Shown in pieces: positions 51,327 to 61,164 of a stretch of 64,000 bases of DNA. The stretch spans positions 680,003 through 744,002 of the forward strand of contig NC_012438.1 in NCBI RefSeq assembly GCF_000021545.1. Reading direction: 5' to 3'. The translations under genes and the position numbers were made by a program. Each line of letters starts with the position of its first letter. Positions within the stretch are counted from its first letter, which is position 1. The stretch comes from Sulfurihydrogenibium azorense Az-Fu1 (GTDB taxonomy: Bacteria > Aquificota > Aquificia > Aquificales > Hydrogenothermaceae). The notes below the pieces were generated by a model that ran no database searches, was not told the DNA's origin, and saw only the letters and a program-made list of their open reading frames with translations.

Positions 51327-52208
51327 ATGAAAAAAATTTTAGCCATTTTAGTGTCGATAGCTTTAACAATGCTATTAATAGATGATTCATTTGCAAGAGC
51401 AGGAAAAGGAAGCTCTTCTGGTTTTAGAACTTACAAATCTCAGCAGTTTAACAAACCAAGTAAAGACATAAACCAACCTTCAGTTTACCAACAAAAACAA
51501 AATACACAAAATCCTGCATACCAACAACCTCAACCTAAACCATCATTCTTTTCAAGTCCTGTATTTAAATGGTTAATCGGTGGAATGATTTTTGGAGCTC
51601 TGCTGTCTTTACTGATGGGTCATGGTTTTCAGTTTGGAATGCCGGGACTACTTGAGATTTTACTTATTATCGGTATTGTGTACTTAATATTCAAGATTTT
51701 TTCAAGAAAGAGTCAGCAAGAGCCAGTTTACGCTACGCCTACAAGCTCTAATGTGCCAAATCAACCTGATTATTATAGTGATTCTACCTTATCAACAGCT
51801 TCATACATCAATGAAGAGCTTATACTAAATCTTGCTAAAAATGCATTTATAGACATTCAAAAAGCTTGGAGTGAAGGAAATCTGTCATCTGTTAGAAACT
51901 TTTTAACAGATAGAATGTACCTTTACCTTAACTCCCAACTACAAGACTTAAAATCAAAAGGTTTAAGAAACATTATTGAAGATGTAAAGATTCTAAACGC
52001 AGAGATAGTCCACGTTGAAGAAGAAGGAGATAACAAAGTTGTAATAGTAGAAATTGAAGCACAGGCAAAAGACTACACAGTTGACAGTAATGGAAATGTT
52101 GTAGAAGGGGATAAAGACAATCCAGTAGTGTTTAAAGAGTACTGGGCATTTGTAGGAAAGGCTTTAAACTGGAAACTTGACGATATAAGACAGGTTCAAG
52201 ATGTATAA
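51327..52208 (+). CDS. Tim44-like domain membrane protein
   Basis: 293 residues. Signal-like N-terminus, a Ser/Gln/Pro-rich linker (QQKQNTQNPAYQQPQPKP), a hydrophobic pair (FKWLIGGMIFGALLSLLMG and LLEILLIIGIVYLIFKIF) and a C-terminal Tim44-like domain (NLAKNAFIDIQKAWSEGNLSS). Such proteins occur in many bacteria; their role is unclear. Ends in an eight-base overlap with the M16 peptidase gene. Confidence 0.8.
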   Translation: MKKILAILVSIALTMLLIDDSFARAGKGSSSGFRTYKSQQFNKPSKDINQPSVYQQKQNTQNPAYQQPQPKPSFFSSPVFKWLIGGMIFGALLSLLMGHGFQFGMPGLLEILLIIGIVYLIFKIFSRKSQQEPVYATPTSSNVPNQPDYYSDSTLSTASYINEELILNLAKNAFIDIQKAWSEGNLSSVRNFLTDRMYLYLNSQLQDLKSKGLRNIIEDVKILNAEIVHVEEEGDNKVVIVEIEAQAKDYTVDSNGNVVEGDKDNPVVFKEYWAFVGKALNWKLDDIRQVQDV

Positions 52209-53505
52209 AAAAATATTAATTCTATGGAGTTTAATAATGGCGTTAACTGTAGCAAAAGCAGAAAGTAAAGAAAACATTACTATTAAAAAGTTAAAAAACG
52301 GTGTATCTGTTATAGTAAAAGAGAGAAAGGATACACAGGCTGTAGCAGTTCAAGTTTGGTTTGGTGTTGGGTCTATTTATGAAAAAGACAACGAAAGAGG
52401 TTTATCCCACTTTTTAGAGCATATGTTGTTTAACGGTACAAAGTATACAAAACCCGGAGAGATAGAGTTTGAAGTAGAGAAAAAAGGTGGTAGTATAAAC
52501 GCAGCTACAAGCTTTGATTTTACTTACTACCATATAGAGATAGGTAATCTATTCTGGAAAGATGCTTTAAAATACCTTTACTATATGACAACTCAGCCTT
52601 CTTTATCTGATGAAATGGTTGCCAAAGAAAAACCTATTGTTTTAGAAGAGTTAAACAGACATTTGGATAATCCTAAAAGTTATCTTTGGGATACTTACTA
52701 CAAACTTGCCTATAAAAAGACAAACTACAAACATCCTGTTATCGGTTATAGAGAAACTATTGAGAACTACACTCCACAGTTAGTAAGAGACTACTTTTAT
52801 TCCCATTACACTCCTTCAAACACGGTCGTTGTTGTTGTAGGTAATGTTAATACTGATGAAGTTTTAAAAGAGATAAACAACACATTTGGAACTGTAAAAG
52901 GACAGTATTATAAACCGCCGAAAGTAGAGTTAGAAGACCCTCAAACAGAAGTGAGAAGGGAAGATATTTATAAACCTCAGATAACAAGGGCATATGTAGC
53001 AATTGGATGGCAAGCTCCTTCCATAAGGGATAAAACCTCTGTAGCTTTAACCGTTTTAGAAGAGATTTTATTAAATGGAAAAAGCTCTGTAATGTATCAA
53101 GAGTTGAAAGAGAAAGGCTATGTCCAGTCTATAATGGGTGGATATATGGCTCACGTTGGAACAAGTCAGTTTTTATTCTATTTCATTACAGACCCAGAAA
53201 AAGTAGAAACTGCTAAAGCCAGACTTTTTGAAATAATAAAAAGTTATCAAGAAAATGGTATACCCAAAGAAGTTATTGAAAACGCAAAGAAAAGAATTAT
53301 AAACAGAGAAGTATTCGCAAGGGAAGAAGTTGACAACGATGCAGAATCGGCAGGATATGCAGTTACTGTAACGGGAGATATAAAGTACGATTTAGAGTTT
53401 ATACAAAGAATTAAAAAAGTTAAAAAAGAAGAAGTAGAAAACTATTTAAAAACTTTAAAAGATAACAACTACACAGAAGTAAGACTACTACCAGAAAAAA
53501 AGTAG
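52201..53505 (+). CDS. M16-family zinc metallopeptidase
   Basis: 434 residues with a cleavable N-terminal signal (LWSLIMALTVAKAES). The inverted zinc motif is HFLEH in GLSHFLEHMLFNGT, and the downstream Glu ligand lies in the KPIVLEELNRH region. M16 enzymes often occur as an active/inactive pair; here only one subunit gene is found. It overlaps the Tim44-like gene, and tRNA-Arg begins one base after its stop. Confidence 0.92.
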   Translation: MYKKILILWSLIMALTVAKAESKENITIKKLKNGVSVIVKERKDTQAVAVQVWFGVGSIYEKDNERGLSHFLEHMLFNGTKYTKPGEIEFEVEKKGGSINAATSFDFTYYHIEIGNLFWKDALKYLYYMTTQPSLSDEMVAKEKPIVLEELNRHLDNPKSYLWDTYYKLAYKKTNYKHPVIGYRETIENYTPQLVRDYFYSHYTPSNTVVVVVGNVNTDEVLKEINNTFGTVKGQYYKPPKVELEDPQTEVRREDIYKPQITRAYVAIGWQAPSIRDKTSVALTVLEEILLNGKSSVMYQELKEKGYVQSIMGGYMAHVGTSQFLFYFITDPEKVETAKARLFEIIKSYQENGIPKEVIENAKKRIINREVFAREEVDNDAESAGYAVTVTGDIKYDLEFIQRIKKVKKEEVENYLKTLKDNNYTEVRLLPEKK

Positions 53506-53506
53506 T

Positions 53507-53580
53507 GTCCCTGTAGCTCAGTAGGACAGAGCACTGGATTCCTAATCCGGAGGTCGGCGGTTCAAGTCCGCCCAGGGACA
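53507..53580 (+). tRNA. tRNA-Arg (anticodon CCT)
   Basis: 74-base cloverleaf, acceptor GTCCCTG/CAGGGAC, anticodon loop TTCCTAA in a CTGGA/TCCGG stem, discriminator A, no encoded CCA. It lies one base from the peptidase stop and six bases from the DedA start, so it must be cut from a longer transcript. Confidence 0.95.
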
Positions 53581-53586
53581 CTATTT

Positions 53587-54159
53587 ATGGAGAATTTGTT
53601 AATGGTTGAAAATTTAGAAAGTTTTCTATCTTCGTACGGTTATTTTGCTGTTTTTGTAGGAACGTTTATTGAGGGAGAGTTATTTTTACTGGTAGCAGGG
53701 TTTTTTATAAAGCATGGCTTTTTACAGCCTATACCAACTTTCGTATTTTCAATTTTAGGAGCTCTAACCCATGAACTTATATACTTTTTCTTGGGACGAT
53801 GGAAAGGAAGACATATTTTACTTGGTAACAAGTACACTAAAAAAAGGTACAGAAAAGCTAAAAGGTTGGTAGAAAAGTATGGGATATACTCTTTGTTTAT
53901 CATTAGATTTTTGTATGGGATGAGAGTTGTCCCTATGATGCTTATGGGAGCTACAGGGTTTAATATTTATAAATTTCTTTTTTTTAACGTTTTATCTTTG
54001 ATAATTTGGGCTTCAATATTTTTAACACTTGGATACATCCTTGGTCATACAGCTTATATGATACTGGGAGATTTGAAACATTACTACTTTATTTTTGGCT
54101 TGTCTGTTGTAATAGGAGGATTAATCTTTTATATGCTTTATAAATTATTGAGAGGTTAA
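53587..54159 (+). CDS. DedA-family membrane protein
   Basis: 190 residues of the DedA/SNARE-associated family, which includes lipid flippases for undecaprenyl phosphate. Features: GTFIEGELFLLVAGFF near the N-terminus, the amphipathic GRWKGRHILLG region, and RFLYGMRVVPMMLMGATGF. About four to six hydrophobic segments. Begins six bases after tRNA-Arg, and pyrB follows after three bases. Confidence 0.88.
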   Translation: MENLLMVENLESFLSSYGYFAVFVGTFIEGELFLLVAGFFIKHGFLQPIPTFVFSILGALTHELIYFFLGRWKGRHILLGNKYTKKRYRKAKRLVEKYGIYSLFIIRFLYGMRVVPMMLMGATGFNIYKFLFFNVLSLIIWASIFLTLGYILGHTAYMILGDLKHYYFIFGLSVVIGGLIFYMLYKLLRG

Positions 54160-54162
54160 ACA

Positions 54163-55068
54163 ATGAAAGATTTATACTCTGTAAACCAACTTGAAAAAGA
54201 GGATATCCAGAAGATTTTCCAGTTAGCAAAAGAGTATAAAGAAAGATTCTTAAAAGGAGAAAAAAAGTTTAACGATTTAAGAAGGTGCTCTATCTTACTT
54301 GTGTTTTTTGAAAATTCTACAAGAACAAGGACTTCTTTTGAGCTTGCAGGTAAGATTTTAGGAGCTGACACTATAAACATATCAGCATCTTCAAGTTCCG
54401 TAAAAAAAGGAGAGACTCTTTACGATACGGTAAAAACCTTGGAAGCTTTAAACTCAGACTTTATAGTGATAAGACATAATATGTCAGGAGCTGCAAAAAT
54501 AGTAGCAAACAGTGTGAAAAGTCATGTTGTAAATGCAGGAGATGGAACGAATGAACACCCTACTCAGGCTTTACTAGATGGATTTACTATTTTAGAGAAA
54601 AAAGGAAGTTTAGAAGGTCTTAAGATAGCCATTGTAGGAGATATATTACACAGCAGAGTTGCAAGGTCCGATATTAAACTGTTTAAAAAGTTAGGAGCTG
54701 AAGTTACGTTGTGTGGTCCTATGACAATGCTACCCAGACACTATGAAGCCCTAGGAGCAGATTACATTACAACAGATATTAAAGAAGCGGTAAAAAATAA
54801 AGATGTTGTTATATTCCTTAGAATACAACTTGAAAGACAAGATAAACCTTTTTTCTCTACACTTAGAGAGTATTCTATAAAGTACGGATTAAATCAAGAA
54901 CTACTAAAAATTTTAAAACCTGATACTGTTATAATGCATCCGGGACCTGTTAACAGAGGAGTAGAAATTCAAAGTGAACTTGTATATTCAAGTAAAAGTC
55001 TAATATTAAATCAAGTAGAAAATGGTCTTTTTATAAGAATGGCGGTATATAAGTACCTTTTAAGTTGA
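54163..55068 (+). CDS. pyrB: Aspartate carbamoyltransferase catalytic subunit
   Basis: Second step of pyrimidine synthesis. FFENSTRTRTSFELAGK binds carbamoyl phosphate, HPTQALLDGFT and the GAAKIVANS region shape the active site, and MHPGPVNRGVEI is typical of PyrB. Length of 301 residues is normal. The homologous argF lies directly downstream. pyrE lies 3.3 kb away. Confidence 0.95.
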   Translation: MKDLYSVNQLEKEDIQKIFQLAKEYKERFLKGEKKFNDLRRCSILLVFFENSTRTRTSFELAGKILGADTINISASSSSVKKGETLYDTVKTLEALNSDFIVIRHNMSGAAKIVANSVKSHVVNAGDGTNEHPTQALLDGFTILEKKGSLEGLKIAIVGDILHSRVARSDIKLFKKLGAEVTLCGPMTMLPRHYEALGADYITTDIKEAVKNKDVVIFLRIQLERQDKPFFSTLREYSIKYGLNQELLKILKPDTVIMHPGPVNRGVEIQSELVYSSKSLILNQVENGLFIRMAVYKYLLS

Positions 55069-55093
55069 CTTAAAAATAAAGCAATGTTATATT
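55065..55093 (+). promoter_or_regulatory. argF promoter
   Basis: TTGACT (55065-55070), overlapping the pyrB stop, 17 bases and TATATT (55088-55093). CGGAGG follows at 55099-55104. argF can thus be transcribed separately from pyrB. Confidence 0.6.
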
Positions 55094-55111
55094 TTTTACG
55101 GAGGTTTTAAA

Positions 55112-56023
55112 ATGGTAAGGAGTTTTGTTTCTTTTACAGACCTTAATAAAGAAGAGGTCTTAAATATTATAGAGTATGGGAAAAAGCTAAAAAAGAATAA
55201 ATTTTTAGACCAATCTTTAAAAGGTAAATCTATAGGTCTTATTTTTATGAAACAGTCAACAAGGACGAGACTCTCTTTTGAAGTTGGTGTTTACCAGATG
55301 GGTGGTCAACCTATCTATATATCAGGGTCCTCTACACAGCTTGCAAGAGGTGAAGATATAAAAGATACAGCAAGAGTTATGGCAAGATACTTAGACGGTA
55401 TAGTTATAAGGACCTTTTCCCATCAAGAAGTTGAAGACCTTGCAAAGTACAGTGGTATTCCAGTTATAAACGCACTAACAGACTATCAACATCCTTGCCA
55501 AGTTTTAGCGGATTTGATGACAATAACAGAGGTCTTTGGTTCTTTAGAAGGAAAGAAGGTAGCTTACGTAGGAGATGGAAACAATATGGCAAACACTCTC
55601 TTACTTGCCTGTGCTGTTATGGGAATGGATATCTCAGTTGCAACACCACCAAACTACGAGCCAAACGCAAAAGCAATCTTAGAAGCTGTAAATATAGCTA
55701 AAGAGACAGGTTCAAAAGTAGAGTTAACCAACAATCCAAAAGAAGCTGTTTTAGATGCAGATGTAATTTACACTGACGTATGGGTTAGTATGGGTCAAGA
55801 AGGAGAAAAAGAAAAGAAAAAAGCATTTGAAGGCTTTACTATCAATAAAGATTTAGTGGTACTGGCAAAGCCAAACGCAATCGTTATGCACTGCCTTCCA
55901 GCCCATAAAGGAGAAGAAATATCTGAAGATGTATTTGAGCAGTATGCAGATGTTATCTTTAACCAAGCTGAAAATAGACTTCATGTTCAAAAATCTCTAA
56001 TGAGCTACTTATTTAAAAATTAA
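55112..56023 (+). CDS. argF: Ornithine carbamoyltransferase
   Basis: Makes citrulline from ornithine and carbamoyl phosphate. FMKQSTRTRLSFEVGVYQMG, the DYQHPCQVLADLMT segment and MHCLPAHKGEEI are diagnostic and separate it from the PyrB relative upstream. Length of 303 residues is normal. Confidence 0.95.
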   Translation: MVRSFVSFTDLNKEEVLNIIEYGKKLKKNKFLDQSLKGKSIGLIFMKQSTRTRLSFEVGVYQMGGQPIYISGSSTQLARGEDIKDTARVMARYLDGIVIRTFSHQEVEDLAKYSGIPVINALTDYQHPCQVLADLMTITEVFGSLEGKKVAYVGDGNNMANTLLLACAVMGMDISVATPPNYEPNAKAILEAVNIAKETGSKVELTNNPKEAVLDADVIYTDVWVSMGQEGEKEKKKAFEGFTINKDLVVLAKPNAIVMHCLPAHKGEEISEDVFEQYADVIFNQAENRLHVQKSLMSYLFKN

Positions 56024-56035
56024 AAGAGGTTTTGG

Positions 56036-57487
56036 ATGGAGAAAAAAAAAGTTGTATATAGAAGACACGACAGAAACCCTATTCCACTTTTACCACCAGA
56101 AATAAGAAAAAATACATTTAAAGAGTATGCTTTAGGTTTAGGACATACAGCTGCAAAAGATGAAGCAAACAGATGTATACTGTGTAAAAAGCCACCTTGT
56201 CAGGAGCATCAGGGTAAGTACGGATGTCCTGTTTACGGTGATATAAATCTGTGGATGGAGCAAATCCAAAATAACAACCTTATTGAAGCAATGAAAATTC
56301 TTAGGGCAAAAAATCCATTCCCATCAGTATGTGGAAGGGTTTGTCCTCAAGATAGACTTTGTGAAAGTACCTGTGTTCTTACATTTAAAGACAATGGTCA
56401 GGCTGTAAACATAGGTGGATTAGAAAGGTTTGTAGGAGATTCTATCAGAATGTCCGGAATACAGTGGAAAGACCCTCAAGACCCACCAACAGGTAAAAAG
56501 GTTGCAGTAGTTGGTGCTGGACCTGCTGGATTATCAGCAGCTTACTTCTTAGCTAAGAAAGGTCATTCAGTCGTAGTGTTTGAGGCTTTGCCGTTTACTG
56601 GTGGAGTAATGAGGTACGGTATTCCTACAGCAAGGTTAGATAGAGAAGTTTTAGACTGGGAAATTTCTTTAATAGAGAAATTAGGAGTTGAGATAAAAAC
56701 AGGAATCAAAGTTGGAAAAGATATATCTTTAAATGAATTAAGAAAACAGTTTGATGCTGTGTTTATAGGTGTTGGTTCTGGAAGAGGTAAAAAGATGGGT
56801 ATTCCTGGTGAAGATTTAAAAAGTGTTTATACTGCTATATCTTTCTTGATGAAAGCGAATGTTGACTATGTGGACGATATGCTTGCTCCAGATGTAGATA
56901 TAGAACTTCCAAGAAATAAAAAAGTTGCTGTTATTGGTGGTGGATTTACTGCAGCTGACTGTATGTACACATCAATAAGACTTGGCAATGAAACACACTT
57001 AGTCTATAGAAGAACAAGGGATACATCTTCTGCAAGGCAAGAGGAATGGGATCACTTAGCAGAGGAAGGAGCTATTTTACATTGGTTAACACAACCTATA
57101 GAAGTTATAGGAAATGAGAAAGGAGAAGTAGTAGGTTTAAAATGTATAAAAATGGAGCTTGTTCCAGATGAGAAAGGTGGAAGACCAAAACCTGTAGAAG
57201 TCCCCGGGTCAGAACATATAATTGAGTGTGATGCAGTTATTATGGCTGTAGGTCAGGGAGATAACCCTCTTGCTTATAAAGATGTAGAAGGATTAAATAT
57301 AGATAAATGGAACAATTTATCTACCGTAGACAAAAAGTTTAGAACAAACGTTGAAGGCATATTTGCAGGTGGAGACGTTGTAAACGGCGGGGATACTGTA
57401 GTAGTAGCCATAAGACACGGTAGAGATGCGGCAGAAAGTATTCATGAGTATTTAATGACTAAAGAGTGGAAGTACGGGGAAGATTGA
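56036..57487 (+). CDS. gltD: GltD-like NADPH-dependent oxidoreductase
   Basis: 483-residue flavoprotein like the small subunit of glutamate synthase. N-terminal Cys-rich region (CILCKKPPC, CGRVCPQDRLCESTC) binds two 4Fe-4S clusters; GAGPAGLSAAYFLAKKG binds FAD and GGGFTAADC binds NADPH. No gltB is adjacent. The alternative is a stand-alone subunit such as the NADH-dependent ferredoxin:NADP oxidoreductase B subunit or a sulfide dehydrogenase. A strong terminator follows the stop. Confidence 0.85.
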   Translation: MEKKKVVYRRHDRNPIPLLPPEIRKNTFKEYALGLGHTAAKDEANRCILCKKPPCQEHQGKYGCPVYGDINLWMEQIQNNNLIEAMKILRAKNPFPSVCGRVCPQDRLCESTCVLTFKDNGQAVNIGGLERFVGDSIRMSGIQWKDPQDPPTGKKVAVVGAGPAGLSAAYFLAKKGHSVVVFEALPFTGGVMRYGIPTARLDREVLDWEISLIEKLGVEIKTGIKVGKDISLNELRKQFDAVFIGVGSGRGKKMGIPGEDLKSVYTAISFLMKANVDYVDDMLAPDVDIELPRNKKVAVIGGGFTAADCMYTSIRLGNETHLVYRRTRDTSSARQEEWDHLAEEGAILHWLTQPIEVIGNEKGEVVGLKCIKMELVPDEKGGRPKPVEVPGSEHIIECDAVIMAVGQGDNPLAYKDVEGLNIDKWNNLSTVDKKFRTNVEGIFAGGDVVNGGDTVVVAIRHGRDAAESIHEYLMTKEWKYGED

Positions 57488-57497
57488 TAATATACAT

Positions 57498-57523
57498 CTC
57501 CCTGTTTAAGCAGGGAGTTTTTT
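57498..57523 (+). terminator. Rho-independent terminator after gltD
   Basis: CTCCCTG (57498-57504) and CAGGGAG (57511-57517) with a six-base loop, followed by six T. Confidence 0.92.
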
Positions 57524-57547
57524 CTTATAATAATCTGACATTAGCCA

Positions 57548-57576
57548 TTAACTTATATCTTATTTTCGTGTAAAAT
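57548..57576 (+). promoter_or_regulatory. Promoter of the ccsA-like gene
   Basis: TTAACT (57548-57553), 17 bases, TAAAAT (57571-57576), about 35 bases before the ATG. Confidence 0.4.
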
Positions 57577-57611
57577 AATCCTTAAAAGATATTTTTTGGA
57601 GATTCTATAAA

Positions 57612-58412
57612 ATGAGTAAGCTTTTTTTACTTATGCCTATACTGTTTTACTTTTTATCATCGCTTAGTTTTTGGATATACTTATTTACAAGAAACAGTAA
57701 AGTTCAAAAACTGGGACATTCTTTTTTTGGACTGGGTTTTACTTTTCAACTTGTACTATTTCTTTTAAACACTGTAAAAAATAAATCCCTTCCTCTCCAC
57801 TCTTTAGAAGAAATTTTAGTTTTTCTTGGTCTTATTCTTGCTTCTATTTTCTATGGATTTTCTTTTGTTTATAGAAAACAACTTATAGAGTTTGGGTCTT
57901 TAATAGCTCCTTTTATAATGTTTTTACTTGCCTTTTCTATACCCTTGTCCCAAAGTAGTCAAAACCTTTACAACAACTTTTGGTTTTACCTTCATGTTGG
58001 GTCTTTAGTAATTGCCTACGGTTTGATTGTTTTTTCTTCTATTGCAGCTGTTATATACATTCTAACAGACAGAGATTTAAAAAGAAAAAAGGTAAACTCT
58101 TTTTTTGTTGTTAAGTTTTCTTCCTCTTTATCTTTGATTCAAAATCTTGAGTATAAATCTACAATTTTAGCGTTTATCTTTTTAAGTGTAGGTTTGATAG
58201 CATCTTCTGTATGGAGTGCTGTCTATATTGGAAAACATTGGATATGGGATGTTAAGCAAGTTTTACTGTTTTTATTATGGATTTTCTATGGTTTTATTCT
58301 TCATACAAGAATGATTAAACATATAAAAGGAAGAAAAGGGTCTTACTTGACCCTTGTAGGAAGTTTATTTGCATTTATCGTTTTTTGGCTTGTAGGACAC
58401 CCTACTTTTTAA
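57612..58412 (+). CDS. CcsA/HemX-like cytochrome c assembly protein
   Basis: 266-residue membrane protein with about eight helices. The tryptophan-rich heme-handling motif is GKHWIWDVKQVLLFLLW, close to the WWD domain of CcsA, and conserved His residues lie in FYLHVGSLVIAYG and ILHTRMIKH. It probably presents heme for cytochrome c maturation; HemX is the alternative. The 3' end overlaps pyrE, tail to tail, by eleven bases. Confidence 0.85.
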   Translation: MSKLFLLMPILFYFLSSLSFWIYLFTRNSKVQKLGHSFFGLGFTFQLVLFLLNTVKNKSLPLHSLEEILVFLGLILASIFYGFSFVYRKQLIEFGSLIAPFIMFLLAFSIPLSQSSQNLYNNFWFYLHVGSLVIAYGLIVFSSIAAVIYILTDRDLKRKKVNSFFVVKFSSSLSLIQNLEYKSTILAFIFLSVGLIASSVWSAVYIGKHWIWDVKQVLLFLLWIFYGFILHTRMIKHIKGRKGSYLTLVGSLFAFIVFWLVGHPTF

Positions 58413-58953
58413 GAAAGTGTGAAACTTTAAATATAGGTATAAGCTCAAATCCTTCTTTCCTTAAATTCTCTTCACCACCTTCTTCCCTGTCAACTATAGC
58501 TATTACTCCAAGTATGTTTAAACCAAACTCTTTTGCCACTTTACAGGCTTTTAAGGAGGACCCTGCTGTCGTTACAACATCCTCTAATATGTAAACATTA
58601 TCTCCTGGTTTTACGTTTCCTTCTATCTGTTTTCCAGTTCCATGCCCTTTTGGCTCTTTCCTTACAACAAAAGGTTTTATAGGGTTGTTGTTAAGGTATG
58701 AGACAAGGGAAGTGGCATAGGCTATAGGGTCAGCTCCAAGAGTTAAACCTCCTACTGCATCGGGATTTTTATCTTTTACCATTTGGTAGACAAGATTTCC
58801 AATTACGTATCCACCTTCTGGGTCCAATGTTATAGTCCTAAGGTCAAGATAGTAGTTGCTCATCTTACCAGAAGATAGCTTAAATATAGGCTCGTCTGCT
58901 ACTTTTAAAGCTCTTTCTTTTATTAGTTCTTCCAACCTTTTTTTGTAATCCAT
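58402..58953 (-). CDS. pyrE: Orotate phosphoribosyltransferase
   Basis: 183 residues; makes orotidylate from orotate and PRPP. The PRPP loop is VYILEDVVTTAGSSLKA and the catalytic Lys lies in FVVRKEPKGHGTG. Length fits the PyrE of this type. Separated by one base from the nitrilase gene, from which it is co-transcribed. Confidence 0.94.
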   Translation of the reverse strand: MDYKKRLEELIKERALKVADEPIFKLSSGKMSNYYLDLRTITLDPEGGYVIGNLVYQMVKDKNPDAVGGLTLGADPIAYATSLVSYLNNNPIKPFVVRKEPKGHGTGKQIEGNVKPGDNVYILEDVVTTAGSSLKACKVAKEFGLNILGVIAIVDREEGGEENLRKEGFELIPIFKVSHFLKK

Positions 58954-58954
58954 C

Positions 58955-59707
58955 TCACAACTCCATCTTTATTTTATTTCTCACTTTATAAACTTCATCT
59001 AAGTCTACATCTGCCCAAAGGACACCTTCATCGTTTCTTTCTATATCAAGGATATCTCCCCAAGGTGAGTATATACCTGAGTGTCCGGCATACTCTACCT
59101 CTCCTATCTTTCCAACTGTATTACTTACAACTACAAAAGATTGAGTCTCTACTGCCCTTGCCCTTGATAAGATTTTTAGGTGTTCTACTCTCTCTTTTCC
59201 CCACTGGGCTGGGACAAGGATTATTTCTACATCTTTTTTCCTTAAATGATAAGATATGTTTGGAAATCTAAGCTCAAAACATATCATAAATCCAAGGTTT
59301 CCAGCTGAGCTCTCAGTTATGTCTATATGTATATTTTTTCCTGCTTTAAAGTACTTGTGTTCGTTTGTAGGTGTAAACAGTTTTACTTTTGGTCTTTTTG
59401 CAGTTATCTCTCCGTTGTCTATTACAAATCCCATGTTGTATACTTCATTTTTCTTCCTTTCTGGAAGTGTTCCAGCTATTACTAACTTTTTCTCTTTTGA
59501 TATTTCTTGAAGCTCTCTGTATATTTTTGGAGTTTTTTTAGAGTGTTCTATTAGATTATCGTTGTCAAATCCACAGCTAAACATTTCAGGAAGTAGCACT
59601 AACGAGTCTGATTTTATTTTCCTAGAGTTAAGTATATCGTATATCTTTTTCATATTAGAATCTACATTTCCAAGTTCCAAGTTCAGCTGTAAGCTATACA
59701 CTAACAA
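58955..59707 (-). CDS. Carbon-nitrogen hydrolase (nitrilase family)
   Basis: 250 residues with the Glu-Lys-Cys triad: Glu in VLLPEMFSCGF, Lys in AKRPKVKLFTP and Cys in GFMICFELRFP. The NEHKYFKAG and GRAVETQSF regions are also typical. Probably an omega-amidase-like enzyme that removes damaged amides; the substrate cannot be fixed from sequence. It precedes pyrE by one base. Confidence 0.85.
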   Translation of the reverse strand: MLVYSLQLNLELGNVDSNMKKIYDILNSRKIKSDSLVLLPEMFSCGFDNDNLIEHSKKTPKIYRELQEISKEKKLVIAGTLPERKKNEVYNMGFVIDNGEITAKRPKVKLFTPTNEHKYFKAGKNIHIDITESSAGNLGFMICFELRFPNISYHLRKKDVEIILVPAQWGKERVEHLKILSRARAVETQSFVVVSNTVGKIGEVEYAGHSGIYSPWGDILDIERNDEGVLWADVDLDEVYKVRNKIKMEL

Positions 59708-59753
59708 TACTTAAACCCCTTAGATTTTTGAAGGTGTATATTTTACCATAGCA

Positions 59754-61085
59754 TCAGTCTGCTTTTTCTTCCTTTCCTCTAAAGATTAATTTTATCGGTG
59801 AGTTTTCTAAACCAAGGAGTTTTCGTAAGTTATTTTCTAAAAATTTTACGTAATTTTCTTTAAAGCCTTCGGCTTTGTTCACAAAGAGTAAAAACGCAGG
59901 TGGTTTTCCTTCTAACTGTGTTGCGTAGTATATTTTCAATGGTTTTCCTTGGTAAGAAGGTGGTTGCCTTAATGAAGTTATCTGTTTTAATGCTCTGTTT
60001 AACTGACCTGTTGAAACTCTCTTCCATACTTGATTGTAAACTTTAACTATTTGGTTTAAAAGTTCTTCTATACCTATTTTTTTATATGCAGATGTTAAAA
60101 CTATCGGTGCATAGTCTAAAAAGTAAAGTTTTTCTTTAACCTGTCTTATAACTTTTTCTATATCTTTCTCTTTCAACATATCTATCTTGTTTATAACTAT
60201 AACAGCTGGTTTATATCTTCTTTGTATCAATCCAGCTATTTTTTGGTCTTGTTCTGTAGCACCAATAATAGCATCTATAACAAGTACTACCACATCTGCT
60301 TTCTCTATTGCCTCTATAGACCTTCCAACTGAGAAAAACTCTACTCCATATTCTACTTTAGATCTCTTTCTTATTCCTGCCGTATCTAAGAATAAAAATC
60401 TTTGACTATCTTTTTCAAAAAGAGTATCTACCGTATCTCTCGTTGTTCCGGGAATATCTGAGACTAAAACTCTTTCTTCGTTAAGTATGGCATTTAAAAG
60501 AGAAGACTTTCCAGCGTTTGGTTTTCCTACGATTGCTACTTTTATATAATCTTTTTCTTCTTCCTCTTCTTCATATTCTACTTCTTTTTCATAGTCTGGG
60601 ATATACTCGTAAATCTTATCTAAAAGGTCAGCTATTCCTAACTTTTGTATTGTTGATATAGGGATTACATCTTGAAAACCAAGCTCATAAAACTCGTAAG
60701 CAAGTTTTTCTTTTTCCGGGTCGTCTATTTTGTTTACAGCTACTATAACAGGTTTTTCCGTCCTATGGAGAAGTGTTGCAATCTCTTTATCTAACGGCGT
60801 TAAACCTTGCTTTCCATCTACTACAAAAACTAAAAGGTCTGCCTCTTGGAGCTCCTTTTCTACTTGTTTTCTTATATAGGGTGCAAATTTATCTTCATCT
60901 GAGGTTATATAACCACCTGTGTCTACTACTTCAAATTTTACACCTCTCCACTCAGTCTGAGATATTATCCTATCTCTTGTAACTCCGGGTATATCTTCAA
61001 CTATAGCTTTTCTCTTACCTATTAACCTGTTAAAAAGAGAAGATTTTCCTACGTTAGGTCTTCCCACTATTGCAACTCTGAACAT
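59754..61085 (-). CDS. der: Ribosome assembly GTPase Der (EngA)
   Basis: 443 residues with two tandem G domains and a KH-like end. First domain: GRPNVGKSSLFN, DTGG, NKID; second: GKPNAGKSSLLN, DTAG, NKID. Acts in 50S subunit assembly. AAGGAGT upstream of the ATG is its site. The truncated tnpB lies upstream on the same strand. Confidence 0.96.
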   Translation of the reverse strand: MFRVAIVGRPNVGKSSLFNRLIGKRKAIVEDIPGVTRDRIISQTEWRGVKFEVVDTGGYITSDEDKFAPYIRKQVEKELQEADLLVFVVDGKQGLTPLDKEIATLLHRTEKPVIVAVNKIDDPEKEKLAYEFYELGFQDVIPISTIQKLGIADLLDKIYEYIPDYEKEVEYEEEEEEKDYIKVAIVGKPNAGKSSLLNAILNEERVLVSDIPGTTRDTVDTLFEKDSQRFLFLDTAGIRKRSKVEYGVEFFSVGRSIEAIEKADVVVLVIDAIIGATEQDQKIAGLIQRRYKPAVIVINKIDMLKEKDIEKVIRQVKEKLYFLDYAPIVLTSAYKKIGIEELLNQIVKVYNQVWKRVSTGQLNRALKQITSLRQPPSYQGKPLKIYYATQLEGKPPAFLLFVNKAEGFKENYVKFLENNLRKLLGLENSPIKLIFRGKEEKAD

Positions 61086-61164
61086 TCTTTACTCCTTAGA
61101 TATCTTGAACTATATTTATAGTTATCTATTTTAACAGAATTGTGAGGTATAGAAAAATTAGGTT

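Noticed and set aside
55495-55701. Open frame of 68 codons on the + strand inside argF
   Set aside because: Out-of-frame reading of a well-supported gene, with no start site or domain.
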